Shown: positions 11,409-21,315, counted from the first letter of the stretch. The stretch is DNA of 31,404 nucleotides from Nemertoderma westbladi (GCA_032718475.1 JAUCBJ010006925.1:1-31404); one strand, 5' to 3'. The notes: generated by a model not told the origin, from the sequence alone. Program-made: numbers and translations.

Positions 11409-11440
11409 CGCAAAATGATAAGCAACATGAAGAGGTACAA

Positions 11441-13696
11441 GTGGCAATCGATAAATATGTAGCGAAAGGATGGGCAGTAAAATTACCGCCAGAAATATTG
11501 GATACATATAAAACGAATTATTTGCCATTGCATACTGTATGGGAACCACACAAAGACAGATATAGAGTTGTACAGGACGCTAGAGCAAAAAGCGGAGGGA
11601 AATGTCTCAACGATTATTTATTGGAAGGACCAAACTTATATAACACAGGACTGGACATATTATGGCATTTTCGAGAAGGGAAATACGCATTTACATGTGA
11701 TGTCCAGGCAATGTTTCATCAAGTGTATGTGACGTCAGAGGACACAGATAGTTTACGCTTTCTGTGGTATGAGGGAAATCAAGACGGAAATAATCAGCGT
11801 AATATTGACATATATAAGATGTTAGTTCACATATTCGGAGCGAAGTCATCGCCATGTGTTTGTACCCACTGCATGAGGGAATCTACTAAACTAACCAAAC
11901 CAGATGGGAAACAATGGGATGATGAAGTCAAACAGATGATTAACGAACGGTTCTACGTAGATGACGACGTAGGAACACGTAACGCGATAAATCAATTAAT
12001 TAAATTGGCCAAGGGAACCAAAGAGTGTCTAGCGCAAGGAGGTTTTACACTAACCAAATTCGTATCAAACTCACTGGAATTTATTAAAGCCATGGAAGTA
12101 CAGGCGGCCTCTATAGTGCCGAAAGCAAGGGCGGCCTCTATAGTGCCGAAAGCAAGGGCGGCTTCTATAGTGCCGAAAGAACGGGCGGCCTCTATAGTGC
12201 CGAAAGAACGGGCGGCCTCTATAGTGCCGAAAGAACGGGCGGCCTCTATAGTGCCGAAAGAATGGGCGGCCTCTATAGTGCCAAAGGTTGAGTCAACCTA
12301 CATGAAACCAGAAGTTCAGGAGACCAATAATGTACCAGATTATAAGGCGACCTATATAGTGTCACGCACGGAAAGTGCACCGATGTCAGAGAATATGGAA
12401 ATAAATACATTAAATTCAACATTACAACCAATGGTAACTATGGAAACTGGTAGTAATCAAGATTTAGATGAGTTAGAATTAAATGGAGAAATACCAATAA
12501 AGGTACCTCTAGTGTCAACAGATGGGATAGCAGGTGGCACCAGAGTGCTAGGGATAGCATGGAATACGGAAACTGATAACTTGGAATATAAGTTTAGTAT
12601 TGACCAGACGAAAGGACATAGTAAGAGGGCATATGTATCAATCTTAGCAAAGATATATGACCCACCAGGATTAATAACGCCAATATTAATAACCGGCAAA
12701 CAAATTCTGAAGGAAGTACACCTATTGAAAGTAGGTTGGAATGAATCCTTACCAAAGGATATTCAAATTAAATGGGCAAAATGGATAGATAGTTTGCAAC
12801 AAACAGAAAAACTTGTTATACCGCGACCATATTTTACAAATGAAATTATGGAGGGAGTTGAAGGACACATATTTAGTGACGCGTCTAATAAAGGTTATGG
12901 AGCAGTAATATACCTTGTTCAGACAGGAATAGAGGAGAAAGAAGCATGCATAGCGTACAGTAAGGGAAGAGTAAGTCCGACGCTAGATGGCGTCACAATA
13001 CCGAGAGCAGAATTAATGGCAGCACTACTAGGAGTTTGTATGGCAATACGTTTCAAAACGGCAGTGCCAGAGATCGATAGATGGCATTATTGGACGGATT
13101 CAACCACAGTCATACAGTATATCAGAAATGAAGCAAGACGCTTTAACATATTCGTAGCGAATAGAGTGGCAGAAATAAGGGCCAACACAGAACTAGATAA
13201 CTGGCATTATTGCCTAACGGGAGAAAATCCAGCGGATCAATTATCTCGTGGGATTAATGGACAACCAACAGCTAAGGAATGGGAACTATGGCAACGGGGA
13301 CCCAAATTTCTAACAACCGAAGAAAGTTGGCCGGTATTCCCACCGTCAAATCCATTACAGGACAGCGATCCCAATGTAAAGAAAGTAGTATTAAAGGTGA
13401 CAATATCGAAACAACAGACGGATATAATAGAAAGAATACTTGGATATGACGAATCCTGGTATAAAACAATAAAGAAGGTAGCCTACTGGAGAATGTTAAT
13501 TCAATGGTGGATTAATAAGGGAACCGAGGTAGGACCAATACCAATAATGGACTTAAACAGAGCAGAGAAACAAATCATACTATATGAGCAGAGGAAGGAA
13601 CTAGAGGACAAATGGATTAGATTAAATTCGAGTAAATTAATCAGGAAAGACAGTGTGTTACAGACGTTAAACCCAATACTAAAGTCATATGTCTAG
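11441..13696 (+). CDS. pol: BEL/Pao reverse transcriptase and RNase H (751-codon open frame)
   Basis: This is the longest intact frame of the element. RT fingers and palm run from LPLHTVWEPHKDRYRVVQDA (about residues 25-50) through CDVQAMFHQV to the catalytic box YVDDDVG (about 170). RNase H follows with its acidic residues in FSDAS, IPRAELMA, WTDST and NPADQLSRG. Between RT and RNase H, at about residues 222-340, an insert starts with seven 9-residue repeats; related elements have only a short linker there. The enzyme should copy element RNA into DNA and remove the RNA strand. The ATG is internal to the polyprotein, so the start is set by the upstream stop. All RT and RNase H catalytic acids look present, so this part decayed less than its neighbours. 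Confidence 0.9.
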   Translation: MAIDKYVAKGWAVKLPPEILDTYKTNYLPLHTVWEPHKDRYRVVQDARAKSGGKCLNDYLLEGPNLYNTGLDILWHFREGKYAFTCDVQAMFHQVYVTSEDTDSLRFLWYEGNQDGNNQRNIDIYKMLVHIFGAKSSPCVCTHCMRESTKLTKPDGKQWDDEVKQMINERFYVDDDVGTRNAINQLIKLAKGTKECLAQGGFTLTKFVSNSLEFIKAMEVQAASIVPKARAASIVPKARAASIVPKERAASIVPKERAASIVPKERAASIVPKEWAASIVPKVESTYMKPEVQETNNVPDYKATYIVSRTESAPMSENMEINTLNSTLQPMVTMETGSNQDLDELELNGEIPIKVPLVSTDGIAGGTRVLGIAWNTETDNLEYKFSIDQTKGHSKRAYVSILAKIYDPPGLITPILITGKQILKEVHLLKVGWNESLPKDIQIKWAKWIDSLQQTEKLVIPRPYFTNEIMEGVEGHIFSDASNKGYGAVIYLVQTGIEEKEACIAYSKGRVSPTLDGVTIPRAELMAALLGVCMAIRFKTAVPEIDRWHYWTDSTTVIQYIRNEARRFNIFVANRVAEIRANTELDNWHYCLTGENPADQLSRGINGQPTAKEWELWQRGPKFLTTEESWPVFPPSNPLQDSDPNVKKVVLKVTISKQQTDIIERILGYDESWYKTIKKVAYWRMLIQWWINKGTEVGPIPIMDLNRAEKQIILYEQRKELEDKWIRLNSSKLIRKDSVLQTLNPILKSYV
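12104..12292 (+). repeat. In-frame 27-bp minisatellite in RT (7 copies)
   Basis: Seven 27-base units encode A-A-S-I-V-P-K-(A/E)-(R/W); the seventh is diverged at its end. Copies 3-5 are nearly identical. A weaker related block, ATYIVSRTE, is encoded at about 12347-12373, suggesting an older seed. The period is a multiple of three, so the frame is kept. Confidence 0.95.
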
Positions 13697-13725
13697 GGAC
13701 AAGGATATATAACGCGCCGGAAGGT

Positions 13726-14798
13726 TTGGGGGTAACATACCCACCGATAATTCCAAAGAAATCACAAATAGTAATAAAGATTGTGGGAGATTGCCACAAA
13801 AGAATACAACACGGAGGTATGGAAGCTACAGTAGCGGAAATCAGAAGGTATTATTGGATACAATCACTACGTAGACAAGTAAAGGAATATATTAACCACT
13901 GCGTCACGTGTAGAATTGTAAGAAGGGAACGTGTGGAACAAATAATGGCACCATTACCAGAGGAACTATTAACGGCATACGAACCACCATTTACAAATAG
14001 TGGGGTCGATCTATTTGGACCAATCTCAAGGTAGGAAGGATTATTAATGCGTTAAGGATGTTCATTAGTAACCACGGGGCAATAAAGACTATTAGCTCGG
14101 ACAATGGAGGAAACTTCATAGGAACAAACGAGGAACTTAGAACTCTATACCAATACGCACAGACAGCTGAGGTTAGAGCGGTGGCAATGAGAAACGGAAT
14201 AGAATGGAAATTCCATACACCATACGCACCGCACTCATCAGGGGTGTAGGAAAGGTTAATAGGAAGTGCCAAACGGCAAATGATAGCAGTTACAGGAAAC
14301 AGGTGTTTAAACGAGGACACGTTAGCAACCATATTTGCAGAAACGGCAGCGACAATGAATAGTAGGCCATTGTGCCCGGTAAGTGATGACCCAGAGTCTT
14401 ATGAGGTGTTGACACCAAGTCATTTATTATTACAGAGACCCGTACATATTATAACTCGGGAATTATTTGATGACAGGGATTCGTACTCTAAGTGTACGTT
14501 GATGGTGGCACAGGAAGTATTGAGGATATTCTGGAAGCTATGGGTAGAGGAGTACCTCCCCACGCTCCATAAGAGACAGAAATGGCGAGTAGAGCGACGA
14601 GACTTGAAAGTAAACGATGTCGTCCTGGTAACGGACGACACGTTAAAGAAGTTCGATTGGGTGCTAGCTAGAGTAATAGCAACAAAACCAGGAAGAGACG
14701 GACATATCAGAACTGTTGAATTACGAACAGTTAAGAGTGGAAAGAAAACCATTCTTCGACCAATAAATAAATGCTGTTTATTGGAGCAAGCTCAGTAA
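13726..14798 (+). pseudogene. BEL/Pao integrase with DUF5641-like tail (broken)
   Basis: The zinc-binding start is clear: HKRIQHGG with H-X4-H, then CVTC 30-odd residues later. The first catalytic Asp is in SGVDLFGPI, the second in SSDNGGNF. Between them only about 30 codons remain, where roughly 70 or more are expected, and a TAG and a frame change sit at 14032-14034, so part of the core is deleted. A TAG at 14247-14249 lies immediately before the Glu of ERLIGSAKR, probably the third catalytic residue. The tail has FWKLWVEEYLPTLHKRQKW, then a V-L-V-D block, W-V-L-A-R-V, DG-H-I-R-T-V and R-P-I, the DUF5641 pattern. It should insert element DNA but cannot work as written. Confidence 0.85.
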
Positions 14799-15132
14799 AT
14801 TAATTCTGAGCATATTAAAAGGCGGTGTGCGAAAATTAAAAATGTTTGACGCATACTCGTTGATAAAATTATATTAGGAAGTATGTACGCACTACTAGGA
14901 TAATATATTAATATTAATTTAGGATATTTCCAGATAAATAAATTGACATAACGACTGTTGAATTTAATGACGTATGTGGTGATACATACGATAACACAAA
15001 ACAATGACATTATATATATTATAATGATGATTTAATTGACATATTACGATGACTTATTTCGACATTATATAACGACATATTATGACATATTGACATACCG
15101 CAAAGCGTATGAGAATTGATTAATTTAATTAA
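14799..15132 (+). other. Post-integrase non-coding stretch
   Basis: No gene is seen. At about 15028-15100 there is a loose tandem of GACATATTA-like blocks (GACATTAT, GACATATTACGATGAC, GACATATTATGACATATTGACATA). The stretch separates pol from the hairpin repeats and the LINE insert. Confidence 0.45.
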
Positions 15133-15230
15133 GGCAAGGTGTATTTATATACTTGCCAAAACAGGCAAGGTATATTTACATACTTGCCAAAACAGGCAAG
15201 GTATATTTACATACTTGCCAAAACAGGCAA
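15133..15230 (+). repeat. 31-bp hairpin-forming tandem repeat (3 copies plus 5 bases)
   Basis: Units start at 15133, 15164 and 15195 with a partial at 15226. Each contains GGCAAGGTAT and ATACTTGCC as inverted arms around a 6-base loop. The first unit differs by two bases. The LINE tail begins right after the partial unit. Confidence 0.9.
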
Positions 15231-16737
15231 CTACTACTACTAGGATCGGCATGCTGCATTGCAGCTGCATTTTTAAGAATGCTGTGCCGGCTTGTCAACA
15301 AAATTGCACCGCCACAACTCCCCATCACCAATGACATTTGCTAGATCATCCGCATCTTTAAGGCCAGTGTCCTTTAAGATGCGTCTCAAGAAAGTCATGG
15401 GCTGTCCACCATGCTTATTCACTCCATGAGGTTGCCAAAGTACAAGATTATGCACTGGCTGGTCCTCACGGCGAAAGCAATGTCCTGCAAAGCGGAGGCG
15501 ATTTTGTTCTAGTGTCAAGCTTGGGGGAACCAATGAGACACCTCCAATGTTATATAGTGTCTGTTTGGAGATGTGTGCATTGTACTTGACACAATGAACC
15601 CGGCGTAGCATTCTTGTGAATGTGCCATTCAGAGATTTGGTGCCCTCAGCAGTTAGAGCCCAGCATGGACTCCCATAGAGGAGTACTGGAACTACTGCTG
15701 CTCTAAATAACCGGACCTTAAGTTTCCGATTAATTCTCGGTGACTTCCAAATCCTGGAAAGCCTATTCAAGGCTGCCCATGCCTTTCCCTTACGTATTCG
15801 AAGGTCCTCACCTGACTTCCGGATTCATGATCCCAGGTAACAGAAGTCGTCCACATGCTCAAGCATACCATCCTTAGAGCTTATGCTCATCCGATCAGAG
15901 ACTTGCTGAGGACTTTCAAAGTTAACTGTCAGAATTTTGGTCTTTCTGGAGTTAATAAAAAGACCAACACTAGAAGCAGCATGTTCTAATGAGCTGAGGA
16001 GCCGTTGGGCTCCCTCTAATGATTCTGAGAGTACTCCTAAGTCATCAGCAAAGTCTAGATCAGTTAGGTACTTGGCAGGATTTCCTCGACTTCTGGAGCC
16101 AGTAGGTGGAGTTATCATCACCCCATCATCATTATAATGATCTAAGGGCATGCGTAGAACATAGTCAACCACAATAATGAACAAGAATGGTGCAAGTGTG
16201 TCTCCTTGGAGGACGCCCCATAACACTTCAAATGGTTCTGTGTCACCGTCAACAGTAGACACAAATGTTGTCGAACCATCGTATACTGATCTGATTGCTG
16301 CAATAATTTCATCAGGAATCCCATATAATGAAAGTATGGTGAACATACGTGAGCGAGAGACTGAATCAAAGGCCTTGAAGAAGTCAACAAAGATAACAGC
16401 CAGATGCCTGTCTTTCTTTTTTGATAATTCTTCAATTATCCTTCTAAATGCCAAAATGGGCTCCATGGTCCCACGACCTTTACGGAACCCATTCTGATTT
16501 CCACGGAGCAGTCTCTCAATGGGATCCCTGATGCGATTTAATAGAATCCTATTGTATAGCTTTGCAGCAATCGAGATCAATGAGATTCCCCGAAAAGAAC
16601 CATAGAGTGTTAGGTTGCCCTTCTTGGGAACTGGCACCAACTTATTTGTTTTCATTTCTTGTGGGACCCTTGTTGTCCGGTACATGTCTACTATGATGGG
16701 ATAGATGAGCTTTAAACACTCAGGTATTTTAAAGACC
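15231..16737 (-). mobile_element. RTE-like LINE copy 1, 5'-truncated, nested in the LTR element
   Basis: The 3' end is at the left, with a short (TAG)n tail on the minus strand, followed by the same 3' UTR as copies 2 and 3. Homology to copy 2 stops at about 16737, so the endonuclease part is absent. I found no clear target duplication. Because it interrupts the region between integrase and the second gene, it inserted after the LTR element did, or it was carried along within that element. Confidence 0.9.
15273..16737 (-). pseudogene. RTE-like LINE reverse transcriptase, copy 1
   Basis: This is the C-terminal Pol part of a non-LTR element. In minus-strand order it shows NKLVPVPKKGNL, YGSFRGISLISIAAKLYNRI, GFRKGRGT, VIFVDFFKAFDSVSR, VLQGDTLAPFLFIIVVDYVL and the catalytic LDFADDLGVLSES, all in good order. 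Next comes LGLFINSRKTK-type sequence, then, after a TGA near 15827, the C-terminal part with PVLLYGSPCWALTAE and LRRVHCVKYN. The open frame extends a few codons past 16737, but that part is not LINE-derived. I judge it RTE-like from motif wording and the short microsatellite tail. The RT core is intact; the gene is dead through the stop and truncation. Confidence 0.82.
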
Positions 16738-17435
16738 TTGACAGACGTTGAACCTATGTGAGTTCGGCGAGTTGGATTAAATAAGACTAAATAAGATGAG
16801 ATAGTTTGATGCATGGATATAGCTAACCATGCAATGTTTGTGTGTGGAAATTAATTTGTGTTTGAGATAACGGAAATTCACTTTAGAAAATATTTGCGGA
16901 TATAGGACGAAGACTAAATAACACATTGACTATTTGGCGACTAAAGTTTACAATGTGTAAACAGCTGACAGGTTGAATAGTGAAACTGGGACATGAAATA
17001 AAAGTTGGATGGACCAGATGACTGTTTGTAAATACAGCTGGTATATCTGTGACAATAAGTTAACGGCTTATTGCTGTAGCAATGCCTAAATAATATAATG
17101 ATATAGAAACACAATGACTAACAGATGAATAGTATGACTCAATAAATTTGAGAGGACGGAATATAACTTGTAACAAAGGAAATATAATATATTGAATTAT
17201 CTGGAATATTACTTGATTAGAATAAACTTATTGTTTATATTTAGGCCCTAGGAATAGTCCATTAGAACAAACCTTATTATTTATATTTAGGCCCTAGGAT
17301 AGATTATAATATAGCTATATTATATTATATTAAGAATTAACTTGCATTATTTATTATATTTACAGCGCGACCCTATTTAGTGGTCAGATCTGCAAGTTAT
17401 CTATTGAGCCCTTATAGTGGCATTATTGGATCACA
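16738..17435 (+). other. Leader region before the second gene of the LTR element
   Basis: The stretch is AT-rich and has no gene. A direct repeat of about 20 bases around TTATATTTAGGCCCTAGGA occurs at about 17235-17254 and 17281-17300. A good 3' splice-site-like sequence, TTATATTTACAG, ends at about 17365, 70 bases before the next ATG. The motif CCTATTTAGTGG / CCTTATAGTGG occurs twice at 17372-17421. It may be the leader of a spliced subgenomic RNA; this is inference. Confidence 0.4.
17354..17365 (+). promoter_or_regulatory. Candidate 3' splice site ahead of ORF2
   Basis: TTATATTTACAG, a T-rich tract ending in CAG, lies about 70 bases before the ORF2 ATG. It could let a spliced RNA start at ORF2, as retroviral env RNAs do. 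No matching donor near the 5' LTR was identified. Confidence 0.3.
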
Positions 17436-19655
17436 ATGGGAGACATACCAAAGACAATAACTATTGTGAAGCAAGGAGAAGTCGCATCCTTACAGAGGAA
17501 GTATTGGGAAGCGCACAGTGCCACAGTTACTACGACTTACGGAACGCAGGAGTTAAAGGAGTTGGTTAAGACGAGGTTTCATGATCACACTAAGCGGTTA
17601 CGAAAGGAGACGGTTAAGAATCCGACAGGTAAACAGTGGGTTTCTTTTAAGAAACGAGTAAAGGAAACGGGAATCGTACTTATGAAAATGGAAGGAGATG
17701 TGGGACAGGCGAGGTACCTACATATCTCAAACATAGACGGCGATGTCTATGTCTTCGATGTCACGTAGGACGGTCAGGATGACGAGACGAAGGAGATCGA
17801 TAGGTTGCCCGAGGAGGTACGGCACCTATTACTAGACAAGACAAACATCTTATATGGTTCGGACATAACCAAGGATATACGTGAAATGATGAGCGGCTAC
17901 CAAGGGGCGACGTTGGATTCGCAGGTGCTTTGTTTAGCATCCATGGAGTCACAAGAAACGCTAGAGGGAGCGGGGATGATCGCACGTGATCAGCGTACGT
18001 CAACGGGTAATATCGCAGTGATATTGGGACAGCATGATCACAAGCCAATGCCATGGAGCAAGTATAAGAAACGATATCCTAATACAACTTTAACATAGGA
18101 GGACTTCGTTAACAAACGACCAAAACCATGGAACAAATGGCGCTGGCAACAGGGAGTGTTGACAGATATACAGAAGGAATACATTATCCAGGAGGATGTG
18201 ATGCTGATGTCATTTCTCTGTTTATTCATGGCATATATTATCGGGGAGCACCCGGATAAATTCAAGAAAGGACGGAAGGATTCTTTGTCGATGAGGGGCG
18301 CCCTTATAGTGGCGACGCGACCTTTATGGGGTAAGGGAAGTGGTAATGTTATATCCTACAAAGCGGAGGAGTTACACTTCGACGGGTCGACGACTCAGGA
18401 ATTGAAGAATCCCACCAACAGGAAAGCGGTATGCCTTAGCTACGTGATGAGTAGCATGGGAACATCGAGCGTATGACGAGAGATGACGTTAGAGGATTTC
18501 GAAATCATGGATAGTGATAAGGACGAACGGAGGCAGCGGAAACTACCGATAATGACAAAGCAACAGCGGTACAGACATAACAAACGACAGGTGAAAGGAC
18601 CGGTCGAGAGGCCGGAAGTTGGACGACCACCGGAGGTCAGTCCATTGAGGGAAATGATGTGAAGGAAGTGGATGTACACGGAGTACGAGGTAACGGGCCA
18701 ATCAGCGGAGGTTAACCCAAGACGGGTATCGGTATCGGAAGGTTTACGAGGAGTTGGATACGAGGCAACGCGTTAATCGGCTGAACGGATCCAAAGGGAC
18801 GACGAAATGACAACGCGAACGAGCGAAGTAGAGAATCCAACGGGTTACAGGGGACCCAAAGTGGATGGTTATGAAACGGAATACGATACCGATGAGTATC
18901 GGATATTAGTCTGGAGTAGGGAAACAAGTCCTGAAACAGCGCGTATACAGGATCAGTCAGCGAAGATGAGGAGAGGCGTCAGTAGGAAAGTGCCTGAACG
19001 CAGGATCATATTAGGATCGACAAAGTATCAAGGGCGCATGCTACTTGACGGAACACAGGATCGGGGTAAAGGAATCACCATGCGACAGGTATTGCATCGC
19101 AACGAACCGGAAGGAACCGCCATGCGACAGGTATCGCATCGCAACGAACCAGAGGAAGTTTCGGTTTATTTCAGGGACGAGCTAGAGGAGATGCATAGTA
19201 AATACGAGATACAGCAATTTAGGGAAGCTCAGCTACAGGAAAGATGCAACATGTTAGAACAGACAGTAATGAAGCAAATAAGTAGAGGCAAAGAATATGA
19301 TAGAGAAACACGTCTACGCGACACATTATTGAGGAATGATGAGTTGAAAACGGCTCTATTAGTAGCCCAAGGCCAACAGGAGGAGATGATAATGCTACCT
19401 CAGATGGTCAGAATAACGAAACCAAAGAAAAGGGACGATAGTATGGAGCAACGTTACACGAATCCAGGATGTGGATTCTGCGGCAGCCTACACCATATTA
19501 AGTCGAAATGTTTGGTGAAGGAAATCGGAGTTACGAAGTGTACCTATTGCGGACGAGTGGATCACCTGCTAGCGGCGTGCAGGAACATGAACACACTGTG
19601 TAAGGCGTGTGGTTTCAGAGGACATGGGGCACCGGAGTGCCACAAACGCAACTAG
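17436..19655 (+). pseudogene. ORF2: Gag-like protein with three zinc knuckles, downstream of pol (five in-frame stops)
   Basis: One frame runs 740 codons. The ATG at 17436 has A at -3 and G at +4, and a stop at 17415 lies 21 bases upstream, so the start is well set. TAG at 17766 and 18096, TGA at 18474 and 18660 and TAA at 18774 interrupt it, yet the frame never shifts. The first 550 codons match no family I know; a hydrophobic patch, VMLMSFLCLFMAYIIG, lies near codon 252. Then come a twice-repeated 14-codon block (from 19080), a probable coiled coil (19170-19400) and three perfect CX2CX4HX4C knuckles (CGFCGSLHHIKSKC, CTYCGRVDHLLAAC, CKACGFRGHGAPEC). Coiled coil plus knuckles suggests a Gag or nucleocapsid role. 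It sits where env would be, but I see no signal peptide or fusion motif. The frame stays open for 41 codons past its last stop. Confidence 0.72.
19080..19163 (+). repeat. 42-bp in-frame duplication in ORF2
   Basis: Two 14-codon units start at ATG codons 19080 and 19122 and encode MRQVLHRNEPEG and MRQVSHRNEPEE. Only a few bases differ over the first 36, so the duplication is recent and keeps the frame. Confidence 0.88.
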
Positions 19656-20529
19656 GATCAATGGTTAACGAGATTCGAATCGTATGCCGCGGGCGGCAAA
19701 CTTACCTACAGAAGGAATAATCGAAATGGTATTCACTTGGGTTTCTATTACTTTACCAAGAGCAGGAGCGTCACATAACGAGATATGGGACGAACTTCAC
19801 ATACTACGATTTAATGGCAGTATCATCTCGGATTAGCCCGAGAGGATCCAGAACGAAATATCATCGATGGGAACGACACATTTGGATGAGTTTGGGCAAT
19901 GGCTAATGATGAACGTATCGCCAACGTATCTTCAGCAACGAAGGATACATGATGAGGATCTAAAAGAGATACCTATGAAGCGTCAGAAACATTATTGAGT
20001 GGATTTATATGGATTTATAACAGACTTTCATAAAGTGTTCCTTTTATAGTGAACAACAACGGAGAGATTATTTTTGTATTAAAGAGATCCTATATAGTGA
20101 TCACATATATATATTCGGACATTATATAGACTTTATTATTCTAACCGAACTTTGATTTATAGGTTCTTTACAGGTTAATCGAAGGACTATAATTTCAGGA
20201 AATATTATTTGGTTATTAATTTGTTTATTTCTTTATAGAAAAGCTATATGATGTGAATTAATCACTGTTATTTTTCTAGCAACTAATAATTTTCTCATTT
20301 CAACGGGAACACAATGTGAGTAATAAAGTGTAAGTATGAAAGCGAGAATAAAGCCCGATAAGTGAGGTAAAGTCATCGGGGGGGGGGGGGGGGCCCAAAC
20401 ACTTGTAACAGGAGTGTTACGGCTAGTTCAAGGTGAGTAAAGTTAGTTCGCAGGATTAGGCTAAAATGGGGATTGATTGAAAATACGTATTACATATGTT
20501 TTGTGTCAGCCAAAGCTGACAAGGGGGAG
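19656..20529 (+). other. 3' untranslated region of the LTR element with poly-G and polypurine tract
   Basis: The ORF2 frame stays open to a TAA at 19776-19778. After that no gene is seen. CCTTTTATAGTGAACA (about 20040) and CCTATATAGTGATCA (about 20088) repeat the motif found before ORF2. A G16 run occupies 20378-20393. AAGGGGGAG at 20521-20529, directly before the LTR, is the polypurine tract for plus-strand priming. Confidence 0.6.
20521..20529 (+). other. Polypurine tract of the BEL/Pao element
   Basis: AAGGGGGAG directly abuts the TG of the 3' LTR, the standard place for the plus-strand primer. The 5' LTR lacks this upstream sequence, which supports the LTR border. Confidence 0.8.
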
Positions 20530-21315
20530 TGTAGGAATATGAAATACGTCGTTTCAATATTGCAGATTATTGCATACGGGGAATCCCGAGAGTGAGGTAA
20601 TTAATCATAAGAGTGAGAGAACTAACCAAAAGGGTGATGACCGAGGATAATATGAGTGTAAGGGACGCAGTGTGATATGAGGTAATAATTAGCTAACAAT
20701 GGGAGTGTACGAAGGACATGGTGTGACACGAGCAGGCAATGAACTAATGTGGAGTGCAAGTAGTAAATTGGCAATGTACAACCAAATGGCTTTGTAGCAG
20801 TAAAGGGACCCATTGTATAAGGGTGTAACAATTTGTAGTGTAGGTGATAACAATAACTCTTGGTACCATGTAGGGGGAAGGGTTTGTTTACGCCCTCATG
20901 TCCCTGTTTAGAGAGAGTCAATGTGCGAATAGAAGTTAAACAGCTTACCGGTTTGTGCATATTGGATTTGATTATGATATATAAACTATGGTTTTGGGAT
21001 GCAATACTATTCCATCGTGTTAGTGTAAGTTACCGGTTGAGATCGCACATTGTCTCTCACCGTAGGTGAAGACGATACCTATTGGTAATACTTAGGTAAA
21101 GGCATTATTTCATTACACATTAAACTTCTTCGACGCACTACCAGCTATCTTTTGACCTACCCAGGGGACAGACCAAACCCTCGACTGCCTAACATCCGTG
21201 TTAGTATCGACGGCAGGACCCCTGGATCTGCTTCTGAGTGGGAGTGACACCACGAGTCTAGAGAGCCCGGGCCGGTAACTTATTCTAAGAGCAGGTGAGA
21301 GACGATACTCTCACA
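20530..21315 (+). repeat. 3' LTR of the BEL/Pao element
   Basis: It is the partner of 5879-6659. It starts TGTAGGAATATG and ends CTCTCACA, after which the sequence diverges (CGGTG...). It has small insertions relative to the 5' copy at about 20881-20912. The reading frames inside mirror those in the 5' LTR and are not taken as genes. Confidence 0.92.

Larger units (their letters stand above)
5879..21315 (+). mobile_element. Long BEL/Pao-type LTR retrotransposon (15.4 kb, degenerate, with a nested LINE)
   Basis: Two near-identical LTRs in direct orientation, both TG...CA, enclose gag, protease, RT, RNase H and integrase in the BEL/Pao order. DUF1759- and DUF1758-like domains precede the RT and a DUF5641-like tail follows the integrase. 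Flanks are CGGTT on the left and CGGTG on the right, a 4-of-5 match to a 5-bp duplication. Without the LINE insert the element is about 13.9 kb, longer than the 5-10 kb I expect for the group. The extra length is mainly a long charged Gag region and a second gene region at 17436-19655. Stops and frame changes make it non-functional as written. Confidence 0.88.

Noticed and set aside
15116-15344. Small frames over the 31-bp repeat (plus strand)
   Set aside because: They arise from a repeat that has no in-frame stop and from the LINE tail, and they have no coding character.
18156-18476. ORF2 as an envelope protein because of its hydrophobic patch
   Set aside because: There is one 16-residue hydrophobic stretch with no signal peptide, cysteine pattern or fusion motif. 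Coiled coil and zinc knuckles speak for a Gag-like role.
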